From Saccharina japonica (Eukaryota; Sar; Phaeophyceae; Laminariales; Laminariaceae): a DNA stretch of 64,000 nt. Shown in pieces: positions 1-10,985 of this stretch. The position numbers and the translations under genes were made by a program. The stretch lies in the NCBI GenBank assembly GCA_008828725.1, contig MEHQ01002736.1, positions 1 to 64,000 of the forward strand, read 5' to 3'. Numbering within the stretch: position 1 is the first letter of the stretch; every line of letters begins with the position of its first letter. A model generated the notes under the pieces. That model was given only the letters and a program-made list of their open reading frames with translations, had not been told where the DNA came from and searched no databases.

Positions 1-800
1 CGTAGCATACAGCAACAATACGTACTCCAGTACAATCAATCACTCAGCACTTACACATTCGTACCATACAATACTCATAGCATCGCGCTGCTGTTTCCTC
101 ACCATGTCGTAACATCCACATGCATGTTGTACCGTTCATATCTTGACTGGTGCATGATAGGCGTAGCATACAGCAACAATACGTATAGAGTACAGATAAC
201 CTTGATCTCTCATATCAGGTACGTACTTCGTATATAATCTTTCAGCAGTGTGCCTTATACATTCGCATCATACATATAGCATCGTACTGCTGTTTCCTGA
301 TCATGTCGTAACATCCATATATCATCTTGATCTCTCATATCAGGTACGTACTTCGTATATAATCTTTCAGCAATGTGCCTTATACATTCGTATCATACAC
401 TCATATCAGGTACGTACTTCGTATATAATCTTTCAGCAGTGTGCCTTATACATTCGTATCGTACATATAGCATCGTACTGCTGTTTCCTCATCATGTCGT
501 AACATCCACATAAATGATGTACCGGCGATATCTTGACTATTAATAGTACATTATACGCATAGCATATAGCAACAATACGTATGTATATAATCTTTCAGCA
601 GTGTGCCTTATACATTCTTATCATACATATAGCATCGTCGTACTGCTGTTTCCTCATCATGTCGTAACATCCACATGCATGATGTACCGGCGATATCTTG
701 ACTATTAATGGTACATTATACGCGTAGCATATAGCAACAATACGTTTAGCGCATAAACATTATTGATCTCTCATACGAGGTACGTGTACATATAGCCCTG
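1..800. repeat. Imperfect tandem/dispersed repeat block
   Basis: Recurring blocks are seen here: the segment ending in AGCAACAATACGT appears near 1-23, 158-183, 555-580 and 720-745. The segment TTTCAGCAGTGTGCCTTATA, followed by a CATATAGCATCGTACTGCTG block, recurs near 240, 365, 428 and 592. Spacing suggests units of roughly 165-200 bp with internal rearrangement. The short open frame at 248-502 runs through the repeat and is not taken as a gene. No coding function is recognised. Confidence 0.75.
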
Positions 801-819
801 GTATATGAACACGAGTATG

Positions 820-1100
820 TTGAAGTCGGGATTTTCGCATTTCTCCGCTTTCCTCGTTACAAGAACGGTGGGAATGAGGAGCGTGACAGACGCCTTCAAG
901 TGGTCAAACTCCTAACTGCATTAAGCTACTGCGTTGGCGGTTTTTCTCTTTTTGCTGTGTTCCTGCAATTGACATTGATTGGATCGTTTTGTATTTTAAG
1001 CGATTTGTGTCAGCACATAAACCTTTTTTGGCTCATGCGCAAGTATATAGGTTGGTGGGGGTCCGTTGTGGGTTGTGGGTGAGAGAGTAATAGCTGGGTG
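820..1100 (+). repeat. Dispersed repeat R3, copy 1
   Basis: The stretch from the TTACAAGAACGGTGGGAATG block to about 1,060 is nearly identical to 3,045-3,240 and then drifts. A more diverged inverted copy is visible around 1,380-1,460, where the TAACTGCATTAAG core is on the minus strand. All three can be read in a frame containing an L-T-A-L-S motif. This may be a decayed transposon coding piece, but no family was recognised. Confidence 0.6.
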
Positions 1101-1190
1101 GGTCGGTTGATCCCTGGGCCGGTTGTCCCAACACCATCCATCACCACCAAATTGCTGAGGTGAGATATCCGAAGCAATGCAGTGATCTAG

Positions 1191-1478
1191 TCAGCGCAAA
1201 ACATTGTACAATTTGGGCAGGCTGGAAAGATTGCCGGTGCGATCTTTGATCAGCTCGTGTTCGAATAGACTACGATTAATTTTTTGTTGTTGGTGATTCC
1301 GTGGACGATGGGCATTATGGAACCGGCTGGCGAACATATCCTCCCTTATCTTCGCCACTTCCGTGCGCAACTCCTTTCTACAACGCATCCATAGTCTAAT
1401 TGCAGACAGCACATTGGCCGCCACTGCAATGCTTAATGCAGTTAGAGGTTGACCCTTTTTTTTTGTCGTACTCGGCAC
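1191..1478 (-). CDS. Hypothetical 95-aa ORF, repeat-associated
   Basis: This open frame begins at an ATG and includes L-T-A-L-S-I-A-V-A-A, then a basic, charged helical-looking stretch (RCRKELRTEVAKIREDMF) and a C-terminal basic segment. The L-T-A-L-S part matches, in the same frame, the translated R3 repeats at 900-1,082 and about 3,090-3,180, which are on the other strand. That suggests a fragment of a multicopy element rather than a host gene. No catalytic motif or known domain was recognised, and it could be a chance frame within a repeat. Confidence 0.25.
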   Translation of the reverse strand: MPSTTKKKGQPLTALSIAVAANVLSAIRLWMRCRKELRTEVAKIREDMFASRFHNAHRPRNHQQQKINRSLFEHELIKDRTGNLSSLPKLYNVLR

Positions 1479-1479
1479 A

Positions 1480-2400
1480 AATAATAAGCACGAAGTGTTT
1501 TACTCTGCATCATTCCAGAATTCGTTTTGTTTTTTTGTTTTTTCGTTTTATTTTCTGGTTTGGCTCGTGTCGTTGTGTTCTCGTACCCGGTACATTGGCA
1601 TTTCATTTTTCTAAGATAATAAATGGGATGAAAAAAAACAAAACAAAAAGCATTGCTGCTGTACCGGGAATAGATGCCGAGCGGTGGTCTAGTGTACTCA
1701 TTTTATCACCTACCAGGTATATCGAGCAGGCTGGGAGCACGGACTACGACGGAGCTCAGCCAACTTACCACCACGACCACCAGCCACCAAGAGCAACAGG
1801 CTTCTGGTGCTCCTGTAGCTTGGCTGGGGGCGGTGGTGTTTGTGGTGGTGGTGGTGATGGTTGCTGTTACTGTCATGTTTCCGTGTTGCTGGTGGTGGTA
1901 TCCTGGTGCTGCTATATATGTACGTAATGATATATACGCCTCGTCTTTCTCGAGAGAGGAGTGCACAAGGCAAGCCACACAATCACATCACCATCTCCAC
2001 ACCACCTGCTGCCACCACACTAACACCACCAGGACAGGGCTATAGCACGACTGTGCATCTTCCATATAGCTACTAGTGGTGATAGTGGCGGTGCGGGTGG
2101 TGGTGTTAGTGGTGGTCTTTGGTGGCGGTGGTGGTGTTGGTTGCTAATCTGTGTGTGTGATGATGCTCTTCCTCTTCTCGTCCGATCATCGAGCAAGCAC
2201 GCAATCATGATCGATCACATCACCATCACCGCCTACCTGCTGCCACCAACACGATCGTTCATCACCATCACCACCTGCTGCAGCCACCATCACTATCAAG
2301 CCTGGGAAGCTTCTATATATCGGGTGGTGTGGTGATGGTAGTGGTGGTGTGGTGGTGGTGTGGTGGTGATGATTGGGTGTTTGGTGTGTTTGCTGGTGGT
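1480..2400. repeat. CAC/GTG-rich low-complexity region
   Basis: Long runs of CAC, CCA, GTG and GGT triplets lie at about 1,758-1,910, 1,985-2,150 and 2,220-2,390, preceded by T-rich and A-rich tracts at 1,450-1,650. Many overlapping open frames exist only because the triplet composition lacks stops. No gene is supported. Confidence 0.7.
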
Positions 2401-2404
2401 AATG

Positions 2405-3045
2405 CGGTCTTCCTCTTCTCGTCCGATCATCACCGTTGTTGCTCTACTGCCGAGAAATGTGGTCTTCACTTTCAACCCTTGACAGCCTTGAGATGCCGTG
2501 ACTGTCACCAAACAACTAGTTTTTAGTGTGGAACACTCCACCCTACACCCTTGACAGCGCATGTTTTGCCTTGCTTGACATGTCTCCCGACATCTTTGCT
2601 TGAGAGCTTGAGCGCAGGGTTAAATAAAAAATCTCAGTGACAATTGTCACTGTGGTAACCAATTATGACAGTCACTACCGCCTAGCTCTCCGATCTCGGC
2701 ACGGCTTTCGACACGAGCAGCACAGGACGGTCGGCACAAATAGCGGGCCTCTATCAGTCCCGAGCGTGTCTGAATCGGTTGAGTTGTACGCGTCGCGCGC
2801 CAAACAAAAGCAAAGCAAACGAAGTGGGAAGTGCGAAGTGCGAAGTGCGAGGGACGGACAAACCTCAATATTAAGCAATCCGGTAAATAAAGCCACGCTG
2901 TGGCAGCTTTCAGAACTGTTTTTTGTCCGTTTGTGTCCGTTCGCGACCAGGGGGGTACACCCCCACAGGCAGATACCCAACCCATTAGGAAGAGCATCTA
3001 TTGATGCTCGAAGGGCTAGCGCCCTTCTCGCATCAATATCTCCTC
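2405..3045 (+). repeat. Dispersed repeat R2, copy a
   Basis: This block shares long near-identical stretches with 4,235-4,890. They include the CTTCCTCTTCTCGTCCGATC start, the TTGACAGCC...TTTGCTTGAGAG middle and the GGGGGGTACACCCCC end, followed by a hairpin. The middle parts differ by replacement of about 80-100 bp. A 260-aa open frame crosses this block, but relative to copy b it has a net one-base indel (GAGTTGTAC versus GAGTGTAC). The repeat is therefore probably non-coding. Confidence 0.7.
2999..3038. other. Compound hairpin at the end of R2 copy a
   Basis: TATTGATGC pairs with GCATCAATA (9 bp), and inside it GAAGGGC pairs with GCCCTTC (7 bp), giving a two-part stem. The same structure, with small loop differences, is present in R2 copy b at 4,840-4,880. 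Confidence 0.7.
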
Positions 3046-3300
3046 ATTACAAGAACGGTGGGAATGAGGAGCGTGACAGACGCCTTCAAGTGGTCAAACT
3101 CCTAACTGCATTAAGCTACTGCGTTGGCGGCTCTTCTCTTTTTGCTGTGTTCCTGCAATTAATTGTCATTGATGGGATCGTTTTTTATTCTAAGCGATTT
3201 GGGTCAGCACATAAACCTTTTTTTACTGACCGGCAGGTAATTGATGGGTGTGCGTGGTGGGTGAGAGATTTACTGGGTTGGTCGGTTGGTCCCTCGGCTG
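3045..3300 (+). repeat. Dispersed repeat R3, copy 2
   Basis: The segment is nearly identical to 850-1,060, including TCAAGTGGTCAAACTCCTAA and the following GTTGGCGG and CTTTTTGCTGTGTTCCTGC stretches. It directly follows R2 copy a and its hairpin. Confidence 0.7.
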
Positions 3301-3640
3301 GTAGTCCCACAATCACCAACACCACCCACCAACATTTACTGTTAATTAAGCGATGCGTGTCAGCGCAAAAACCTTGTACGAGTACAGAGAAAAATGTACC
3401 AGTAAACAAATACATCTGAATCATTTCATAATTCGTTTTTGTTGTATGATCTTTTTGCTCGTATTTTGTAAAATCTGTATCAGGTATCAGGTCGGTTGGT
3501 CCCTGGGCTGGTAGTCCTACAATCACCAACACCACCCACCAACATTTATTGTTAAGCGATGCGTGTCAGCGCAAAAACCTTGTACAGAGAAAAATGCAAA
3601 CTAAGAAATCTGAATCATTTCAGAATTCGTTTTTATTTGT
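3280..3640 (+). repeat. Direct duplication of about 190 bp
   Basis: The segment at 3,280-3,440 (GGTTGGTCCCTCGGCTGG ... AAGCGATGCGTGTCAGCGC ... GAATCATTTCA) is repeated at 3,489-3,640 with small changes. A more diverged relative lies at 1,100-1,210. No gene is supported. Confidence 0.65.
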
Positions 3641-3710
3641 ATTGTCTTTTTGCTCGTATTTCGTAAAATCTGTATCATTTCAGAAATCGTGTTTTATTGT
3701 CTTTTTGTTT

Positions 3711-3736
3711 TCTGCAGCAGCAGCAGCAGCAGCAGA
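3711..3736. repeat. (CAG)n microsatellite
   Basis: About eight CAG/GCA triplets in a row lie inside a T-rich flank. A second CTG run lies at about 3,770-3,782. Confidence 0.85.
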
Positions 3737-3797
3737 TAAGAAATGGGATGGACAAAAAAAAAACAAAATGCTGCTGCTGCTGAACGAGTGCGTACCA

Positions 3798-4235
3798 GGA
3801 ACCACCACCAAACCACGGGACGAAGCCACCACCAACCACCACCAGCCACTACGAGCAACAACAACTTCTGGTGCTCCTGCGGCTCGTGGGGCAGGGGTGG
3901 TGGCGGTGGTGGTGATGGTCGTCGTTGTGGTGTTTGCTGGTGATGGTGGTGTGTGTGCTGGTTGCTTTTTTAGTTGTGTGCGATGATGGTCTTCCTCCTG
4001 TTCGACACAACAATCACGATCGATCATCACCATCACCACCTACCTGCCTGCCACCAAACCACGGGACGAAGCCACCACCAACCACCACCAGCCACTACGA
4101 GCAACAACAACTTCTGGTGCTCCTGCGGCTCGTGGGGCAGGGGTGGTGCCGGTGGTGGTGATGGTCGTCGTTGTGGTGTTTGCTGGTGATGGTGGTGTGT
4201 GTGCTGGTTGCTTTTTTAGTTGTGTGCGATGATGG
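3798..4235 (+). repeat. Tandem duplication with about 254-bp offset
   Basis: The block starting with ACCAAACCACGGGACGAAGC and running through a GTG-rich segment to GCTTTTTTAGTTGTGTGCGA is present twice, at about 3,806-3,985 and 4,056-4,230. It is almost identical in both. Composition is dominated by CAC/GTG triplets. No gene is supported. Confidence 0.75.
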
Positions 4236-4890
4236 TCTTCCTCTTCTCGTCCGATCATCACCGTTGTTGCTCTACTGCCGAGAAATGTGGTCTTCACTTT
4301 CAACCCTTGACAGCCTTGACATGCCGTGACTGTCACCAAACAACTAGTTTTTAGTGTGGAACACTCCACCCTACACCCTTGACAGCGCATGTTTTGCCTT
4401 GCTTGACATGTCTCCCGACATATTTGCTTGAGAGTTGCCGGTGGTGATACATCGTTGCTATATACTACTGCTAGTTTGCTCTACTGCCGAGAAATCCCAG
4501 TGACACAATTTGGCACTGGCAACAGTTTAGGGCAGTCACTATGGCCTAGCTCTGCGATCTCGGCACCGCTTTCGACACGAGCAGCACAGGACGGTCGGCA
4601 CAAATAGCGGGCCTCTATCAGTCCCGAGCGTGTCTGAATCGGTTGAGTGTACGCGTCGCGCGCCAAAAAAAAGCAAAGCGAACGAAGTGCGAAGTGCAGA
4701 CAAACCTCAATATTAAGGATTCTTTAAATAAAGCCACGCTGCGGCAGCTTTCAGAACTGTTTTTTGTCCGTTTGTGTCCGTTCGCGACCAGGGGGGTACA
4801 CCCCCACGGGCACGTACCCAACCCATTAGGAAGAGCATCTATTGATGCTTCGAAGGGCTGCGCCCTTCTCCGCATCAATATCTCCTCATT
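4235..4890 (+). repeat. Dispersed repeat R2, copy b
   Basis: This is the second copy of the 2,405-3,045 block and ends with the same hairpin. Its middle differs from copy a by an insertion around 4,440-4,500. Shared termini with variable interiors suggest a non-autonomous mobile element, but no clear terminal inverted repeats or target-site duplications were identified. Confidence 0.65.
4840..4880. other. Compound hairpin at the end of R2 copy b
   Basis: TATTGATGC and GCATCAATA form the outer stem. The inner GAAGGGC/GCCCTTC stem is kept, while loop bases differ from copy a. Confidence 0.65.
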
Positions 4891-5200
4891 ATTACAGCAG
4901 TACTCGTATCGTATAAAAATATTGACACTAAAACCCAGCAAATAATACTGGTTGACATATCATATCATAAAGACACCTCGCAGATACTCGTACGAGTATT
5001 GTTACAGCAGGCATTACGTATATGCACCGCTGCTGCTGCTGCTGTACACCAGCCTCACCTCACAATTCGCTTGACTCGTCCGAAAAACATCACGCCTTCG
5101 GCCATCAAGCACCAGAAATGGGTAAATACGCAACGCAGGACATACCGGTATGATGCACGATGTTGGTGTCTCCTCCCTCACCGTCCACACCGCCTCTCCC
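4890..5200. other. No gene recognised; short CTG run
   Basis: Unremarkable sequence with a (CTG)n stretch near 5,026-5,044. The short open frames here have no recognisable features. Confidence 0.5.
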
Positions 5201-5550
5201 AAGTCATGCCCCGGGGCTTGGCAACTCTCCTAAAAATACCGATGAAACTCGAGAATGACGAGTAATCACGATATGTCTGGCCCAGTAGTAACGATGAAAC
5301 TCAAGAATCACGAGAAATCACGAACTACCTGGCCTAGCGAACGACCGCTGTCCAGTTGCAAGCAACAGCCCTGTCTGTTCGCGTGTTCTACCAGTCTACC
5401 AGCACCGTTCCGTGCGGTATCCACTTGGCATTCCCACAAGCGCGACCAATGTCCGCTGTTCCTGCGAGTGAGCTACGTACTACGTGCTCAGCCAAAAAAT
5501 ATGAACCATAACGCCGAATTCTCTCTATAACAACAAACTGCAGATTATCC
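5200..5550 (-). repeat. Dispersed repeat R1, copy 1
   Basis: The reverse complement matches 45,568-45,940 and 60,940-61,430. Shared landmarks are GAACCATAACGCCGAATT followed by AACAACAAACTGCAGAT, the CAGCCCTGTCTGTTCGCGTG block, and CACGAACTACCTGGCC. Inside this copy a segment of about 44 bp (ATGAAACTC...CTGGCC) is tandemly duplicated at 5,241-5,332. No transposase or terminal repeats were identified. Confidence 0.65.
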
Positions 5551-6340
5551 TTATGTCGGTTCCCGATCCCGAAAAATCTTTTCCGTTTTTTTTCGTTTTT
5601 TTTTTATTGCCAGAGGGTTAATTTTAATGAAAAAGGGTGCAATATTATCTGATTACGGGATATCATCGCCAAGAGGAACATAGGATGACCTGTTCGCAAG
5701 CGCACGGTGGGTGGAGTAGTGCGTGGGGCTACTGCAGGGCTTGTGCGCCATCAAAGCTAGCAAAAAATTATATCGGTAGGGTATAACCAAGCTGTGCCTA
5801 TGCAAGAAACCAGAGGGTCAGGAGGTGGCTGTGGCGATATATGTTGCAATGGGGGTGCCAGAAAGCGGCCCGATGTCTGCCGACAAACGGCGAGGACTCA
5901 AACCCAACTTCCAGGGCCTTCCTGAGGGAGCAGGTTGGACCACGAGCACCGCCTGCTCTCAGGGGTGCCTCGCGCGTGCGAGTTGAGTTTGTCCAGCTGC
6001 TTCGTTGGGTGCATTCGCCGCGAGTCCATATGCGGTGGCGGTTGAAGTATTCCGTGATTCAAAAAATAAGTTGCACCGCGAGTTTTCACTTCTATTTTCG
6101 TTTTTTTGTTCAGATAAAGTTGGCTGTCGTTTGGACTCAACTGCGTTTTTTTAACAAAAAACAAAAGGCTGTTCGTCATTTTCATTTATTATTTTCATTT
6201 TTTTTTTGCTCGTTATAACCCACCCTTACCCACTGCTGGAACATGAATGACTTTAAAACAACTTCTCAAATCGGGTTCTTCGTCTTCCGAAAAACAATCG
6301 AATAAAAAATCCACAAATTCAGATAATGCGTGACTCGGCA
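5550..6340. other. No gene recognised; GC-rich patch and T tracts
   Basis: A T-rich tract lies at 5,580-5,610 and a GC-rich patch at about 5,850-6,050. An open frame at 5,841-6,218 crosses the patch and ends in T-rich DNA. It shows no domain or splice evidence, so it is left uncalled. Confidence 0.4.
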
Positions 6341-6800
6341 TGTACATCAACTATTTTTCTGGGTTGATTTGATTGTTGATTAATTTGTCAAATTCGTGTT
6401 GATTTAATCATGATTAGTTGATGAATATCAACACAATCAACTACACGATGATGTCATTAATAATCATGATTATCGGTTGATTATGGATGGTTTTCACGGT
6501 TACATCACAAAACGCCTATTTTTTATTTAAAAGTAATGAACTAATCATTGATTAGTTCATTTGTAGCATTGTGCGCCAGAGGCACATTTTCTTACCGTTA
6601 CATCACAAAACGCACCTTTTTTATTTAAAAATAATCAACTAATCATGATTATGTGCAACAATCAACTAATCATGACTATAGTTGATTTATAATCACCAAT
6701 CAACAAGAACTAATCACATCGCGTGATTAAAATTAATCACGAAAAATAATCATAATCAAAACGTGATTATAAGTTGATATACATCCCTAATGCCGAGTTT
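6340..6800. repeat. AT-rich cluster of short inverted repeats
   Basis: The core AATCAACTAATCATGATT and its complement recur in both orientations around 6,390-6,490, 6,540-6,565 and 6,635-6,780. A direct repeat, GTTACATCACAAAACGC, lies at about 6,500 and 6,597. The structure resembles the palindromic interior of an AT-rich MITE or a nested group of them. No coding region is seen. Confidence 0.6.
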
Positions 6801-6999
6801 GAAAGGTGTCTATTGTTGCTGCTGCTTCGCGTACAGCGATGTATGGACAGCGATTGATTGCCCCGCGTAAAAACTATTTTTTTACGAGTACTTTGTACAG
6901 TTTGATTAAACTAGCGGTACGGCCACGGCTTCGCCCGTGGCGATAGCTTTGCGTTGCTCATAGTACTCGCATTAACAATGTGCTGTGATGTACCACTCT

Positions 7000-9050
7000 C
7001 AACCGGAATATAATATCCACCATGGGCGGTATCGACCCAGGGGGTGTCTGTTTTCGTCCCCGGGTTATTGGAGTTGTAGTTGTCCGCAAGGATTTCTGAT
7101 CCGGGGATGCAACGTTATCATCGCCAGGTGCGGTGGGACCACGTCGTTGCCCCGAGGGGCAACTCGCGCCGCACGCTGGCTCCATGAGAGACAGCCAACC
7201 GTAAATCAGCCCGTGGGGTTGGGGTTTCCACACCTTGTGGGGCGGTATCGACCGCGGGGATGTCCGTTTTCGTCCCCAGGTCACTGGAGTTGTAGATGTG
7301 TGGAAGGATGTTTGACCCGGGGATGAGACGTTATCATCCCCGGGTGCGGTGGGTCTTCGACGTTGCCCAGGGGGGCAACTCTCGCCGCACGTTGGCTCTA
7401 TGAGGGCCAGACAACCGAAAACTAGCCCGTGGGGTTGGAGTTTCCACACCTTGTGGGGTGGTATCGACCCGGGGGGTGTTTGCTTTGTCCCCGGGTCGTT
7501 GGAGTTGTAAATGTATGGAAGGACTTGTGATCCGGGGGTGGGATCAATTCATCCGCTGGAGCGGCGAGACCTCGCCGTTGCCCCGAGGAGTATCCCTCGC
7601 GGCGTGCTGGATCTCCCGGCTCCAGCGCCTCAGCCAAATCAGCGATCAGCCAATGGTGGTAGGGTTTGCGGGGCGGTATCGAGCCCGGGGATGTCATTTT
7701 CGTCTCCAGGTTGTTGGAGTTGTAAATGGATGAAAGGATGTATGACCCGGGGATAAGAATTTATCATCCCCGGGTGCGGCGGGACTTTGACGTTGCCCTG
7801 ATGAGCAACTCTCGCCGCACGCTGGTTCTATGGGGGCCAGGCAACCAAAAATGTTCCCGTGGTAATGGGGTTTCCACACCTTGTGAGGCGGTATCGAATC
7901 GGGGGATGTCCGTTTGCGTCCCCGGGTCGTTGGAGTTGTATATGTATGGAAGGATTCCTGAACCGGGGATGTGATAATATCATCTCCGGGTGCGGCGGGA
8001 CCTCACTGTTGCCCCGAGGGGCAACCCTGGCTGCGTGTTGGCTATATGAACTCTAGCGCCCCAGCTAAATCAGCAATCAGGCAGTGGTGGTGGGGTTTAC
8101 ACACCTTGCGGGGCGGATTCGAGCCCGGGGAGTGTCTTTTTTCGTCCCCGGGTTGTTGGAGTTGTAGATGTATGGAAAGATTCGTGACCCGGGGATAGGA
8201 ATTTATCATCCCCGGGTGCGGCGGGACTTCGACGTTGCCCCGAGGGGCAACTCTCGCCGCACGCTGGCTCTACGAGGGTCAGGCAACCGTAAGTTTTCCC
8301 GTCGTATCGTGTTTTCCACACCTTGCGAAGCGGTATCGATCCGGGGGATGTCCGTTTGCGTCCCCGGGTCGTTGGAGTTGTTAATGTATGGAAGGATTTA
8401 TTACCCGGGGATGTGATCATATCATCCCCGACCCCGCCGTTGCCGCGAGCGGCAACTCTTGCTGCGTGCTGGCTCTATGAACTCCGGCGCCCCAGCCAAA
8501 TCAGCAATCAGCCAGTAGTGGTGGGGTTTCCACGCCTTGCGGGGCGGAATCGACCCGGGGGATGTCCGTTTTCGTCCCCGGGTTGTTGAATTTGTAGATG
8601 TATGGAAGGATTCACGACCCGCGGGTAGGAACTTATCATCCCCGGGTGCGGCGGGACTTCGACGTTGCCCCGAGGGGCAACTCTCGCCACACGCTGGCTC
8701 TATGAGGGCCAGGCAATCGTAACGTTTCCCGTGGTATTGGGGTTTCCACACCTTGCGAGGCGGTATCGACCGGGGATGTCCGTTTGCGTCCCCGTGCGGT
8801 TGGAGTTGTAGATGTATGGAAGGATATTTTATCCGGGGATGGGAATTTATCGTCCCCGGGTGCCACTGGCCCCCTGAGCCTCAGCCAATCAGTGACCAAC
8901 TGATGGGGGTGGGGTTTCTATACCGTGCGGGGCAGTGTCGACCCGGGAAAATGCCGTTTTTGTCCCCGGTTGGTCTGAGTTGTAGATATATGGAGGGATT
9001 TATAATCCGGGGATGGGATCGTATCCTCCCCGGGTTTGACGGAACCTCGG
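7000..9050 (+). repeat. Satellite of ~215-bp units with dimeric order
   Basis: Units begin near 7,012, 7,227, 7,440, 7,667, 7,869, 8,094, 8,311, 8,527, 8,741 and 8,916, each at a GGGGCGGTATCGA-like segment. Two unit types alternate from 7,227 on. One contains CTCTCGCCGCACGCTGG, the other a CAGCCAAATCAGC segment, giving a repeat of about 430 bp. Most units hold an inverted repeat ACCCGGGGAT/ATCCCCGGGT and a second, GTTGCCCC-GA-GGGGCAAC. The many open frames on both strands come from the repeat and are not genes. Confidence 0.9.
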
Positions 9051-9314
9051 TGGCTCTTTTCAACACCGATGTTCTAGAAAGAGACAGCAGCCACTGGCAT
9101 GGATTTGGGCAACCAATCAGCTGCCAGAATAGTAATTCAAAAATTGTAAGTCAGCAGGTAGGCTGGCTAGATGGCTGCCAGAACTGTATCGGGATTGCGC
9201 CACGGCCACGGCTCGGCGCGGCGTGGGACCCAGTGTTCTGCGGGTTGTGGCACCCAGCCTCCCTACCCATGGGGCAAGGTGGGGCTGAACCGCTCTGGAT
9301 AGCGCTGCTCAATT

Positions 9315-9347
<33 letters not shown>

Positions 9348-10985
9348 ATAGCAGCATTTAATAATATATATTTGTTTCCCTTTTCGCTTTTACTATATTT
9401 CTTTATCTTTCACGCTGCTGGAATGCTAGCATGGTAGGTCGTGCCTGTCGCATATGGCATTGCTCTGCTCCGCTTACTGCTTTATAAGTATGTGTGTGGC
9501 TGTCTTGGTTGTATTACCACATAACAATTTTCTATCTAGAATGAAGTATAGGCAAGGACACTGCTGTGTGCTGGATGTCGACGGGTACATGGATAGATCG
9601 GCATACGCATACCCCACACGTGCGAATTTCCTGGTATACAACGCGAATGACGAAAACCTATCTGCGCGTACCACGTATCAACTACGGGACACGCGTTTAT
9701 GGCGTACGTAACGGTAATATACCAGGTATACACAATTGCACTGGTTGTTCGCCAGTCGCAGTGGTGAAGGATTGCACAATCAATCCGAGAGAATGACACA
9801 TAACTCACCCTAACCACACCACCACAACACCTGCAGGAACGGCCGCAGCAAAGAGTTGGTCGACTCGGCGTAGAATCTCGGACAAGTTGGGCGGAACCAA
9901 GTGCAAAACACCGTGCGCTTCTTGCGTCCTTATGTTTGCGTCGGCCGTCGAAGCAGCTCCTATCACCGAAGCAACCAGCAGGGTTCTTCACTGTCGAGAC
10001 CACACACCGCTTAATGCACAGACGTCTTTGTCCTTTTCACTCTGAGTAGTACAGCAGTGTAGCTCGGGGATCAAGAATTTCCTCCAAACTCGTTTAAACC
10101 TGCAAAGGCTCGCCGTTATGCTGTACGCGTACTTCGATCGCGCGTTGTGTGTGTGCGCTTCACTGGGGTGGTTTAGGTGGTAGGTTTTACTCAACGAATC
10201 GTTACTGTACCTACGATCATATACTGTAGGTATGGGATAATTACATTTTTACCACTCTTCTCAAGTCCATTGGGGATGTTGTACTCCGCAATGGCGTTGC
10301 AGTACGGTCAGCATATCGTCCAACCCACACAGTCCTGAAGCTCGGGTTTGTGCTGTTGAGGTCTGGATGCAGAACCGGCGACTGGCAACCGGTGTGGGTA
10401 TTACAAACGTCCACTTTCCCATACGTCGATCCGTCGACATGTAAGCGTATCAAGCGTCGTTGATTACTATAATATTTCATTCTCCAGACGATAAAACACT
10501 ACTACTGATGTGTGGTCACATGGTCACATCACCTCATGGCACAGCAATACATCGGTGACGCTGTAATTGAGTACAGCAGCACAGTGTAGGCCAGCCAACA
10601 CAAAAATGTTATTTCGAGTAAGCTTTACGTTAATTTCCAATGCTCACGTCCATATCGTGTTTATTAGATTTGCTTGGTTTCGTTTCGCCCGAAGATGTCG
10701 AAACGCGTGGTATAGACGTACATACCAAGTATGTATCATACAATATCGAATATGAAAGGTTAAACTTGTGTTCTGTAGGGTTTGTGGAGTTAGGGTATGG
10801 GTATGGGAGTGTTGGTGAGCCTACGGAAGTTCCGGGTGCGGGTATGAAAGTATTACAGAACTCACAGAAGGTCCGGGTATTGTGACGCAGGCGGACATAA
10901 TTGAGAGGTTACGTGCGGGTATATAATATCTTACCCGGGGTACTGTCGCACGGGGCGTACAGAACATATAAAAGTTCCTGGTAAG
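9050..10985. other. No gene recognised; ACAG microsatellite
   Basis: A GC-rich segment at 9,190-9,300 is followed by an (ACAG)n run at about 9,314-9,349. The rest is of ordinary composition, with short open frames on both strands (for example 155 aa on the minus strand at 9,536-10,003). None has recognisable motifs or splice support. Confidence 0.5.

Noticed and set aside
1400..1927. 175-aa plus-strand frame through the CAC/GTG tract
   Set aside because: Open because of triplet composition; several overlapping frames on both strands are equally long.
2637..3419. 260-aa plus-strand open frame
   Set aside because: It runs across repeats R2 and R3. The second R2 copy has a net one-base indel that breaks the frame, so there is no sign of coding constraint.
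7000..9050. Many 60-160 aa frames in the satellite, and the idea of a CRISPR-like array
   Set aside because: Frames recur with each unit on both strands. Units are ~215 bp without spacer/repeat structure, and the genome is eukaryotic.
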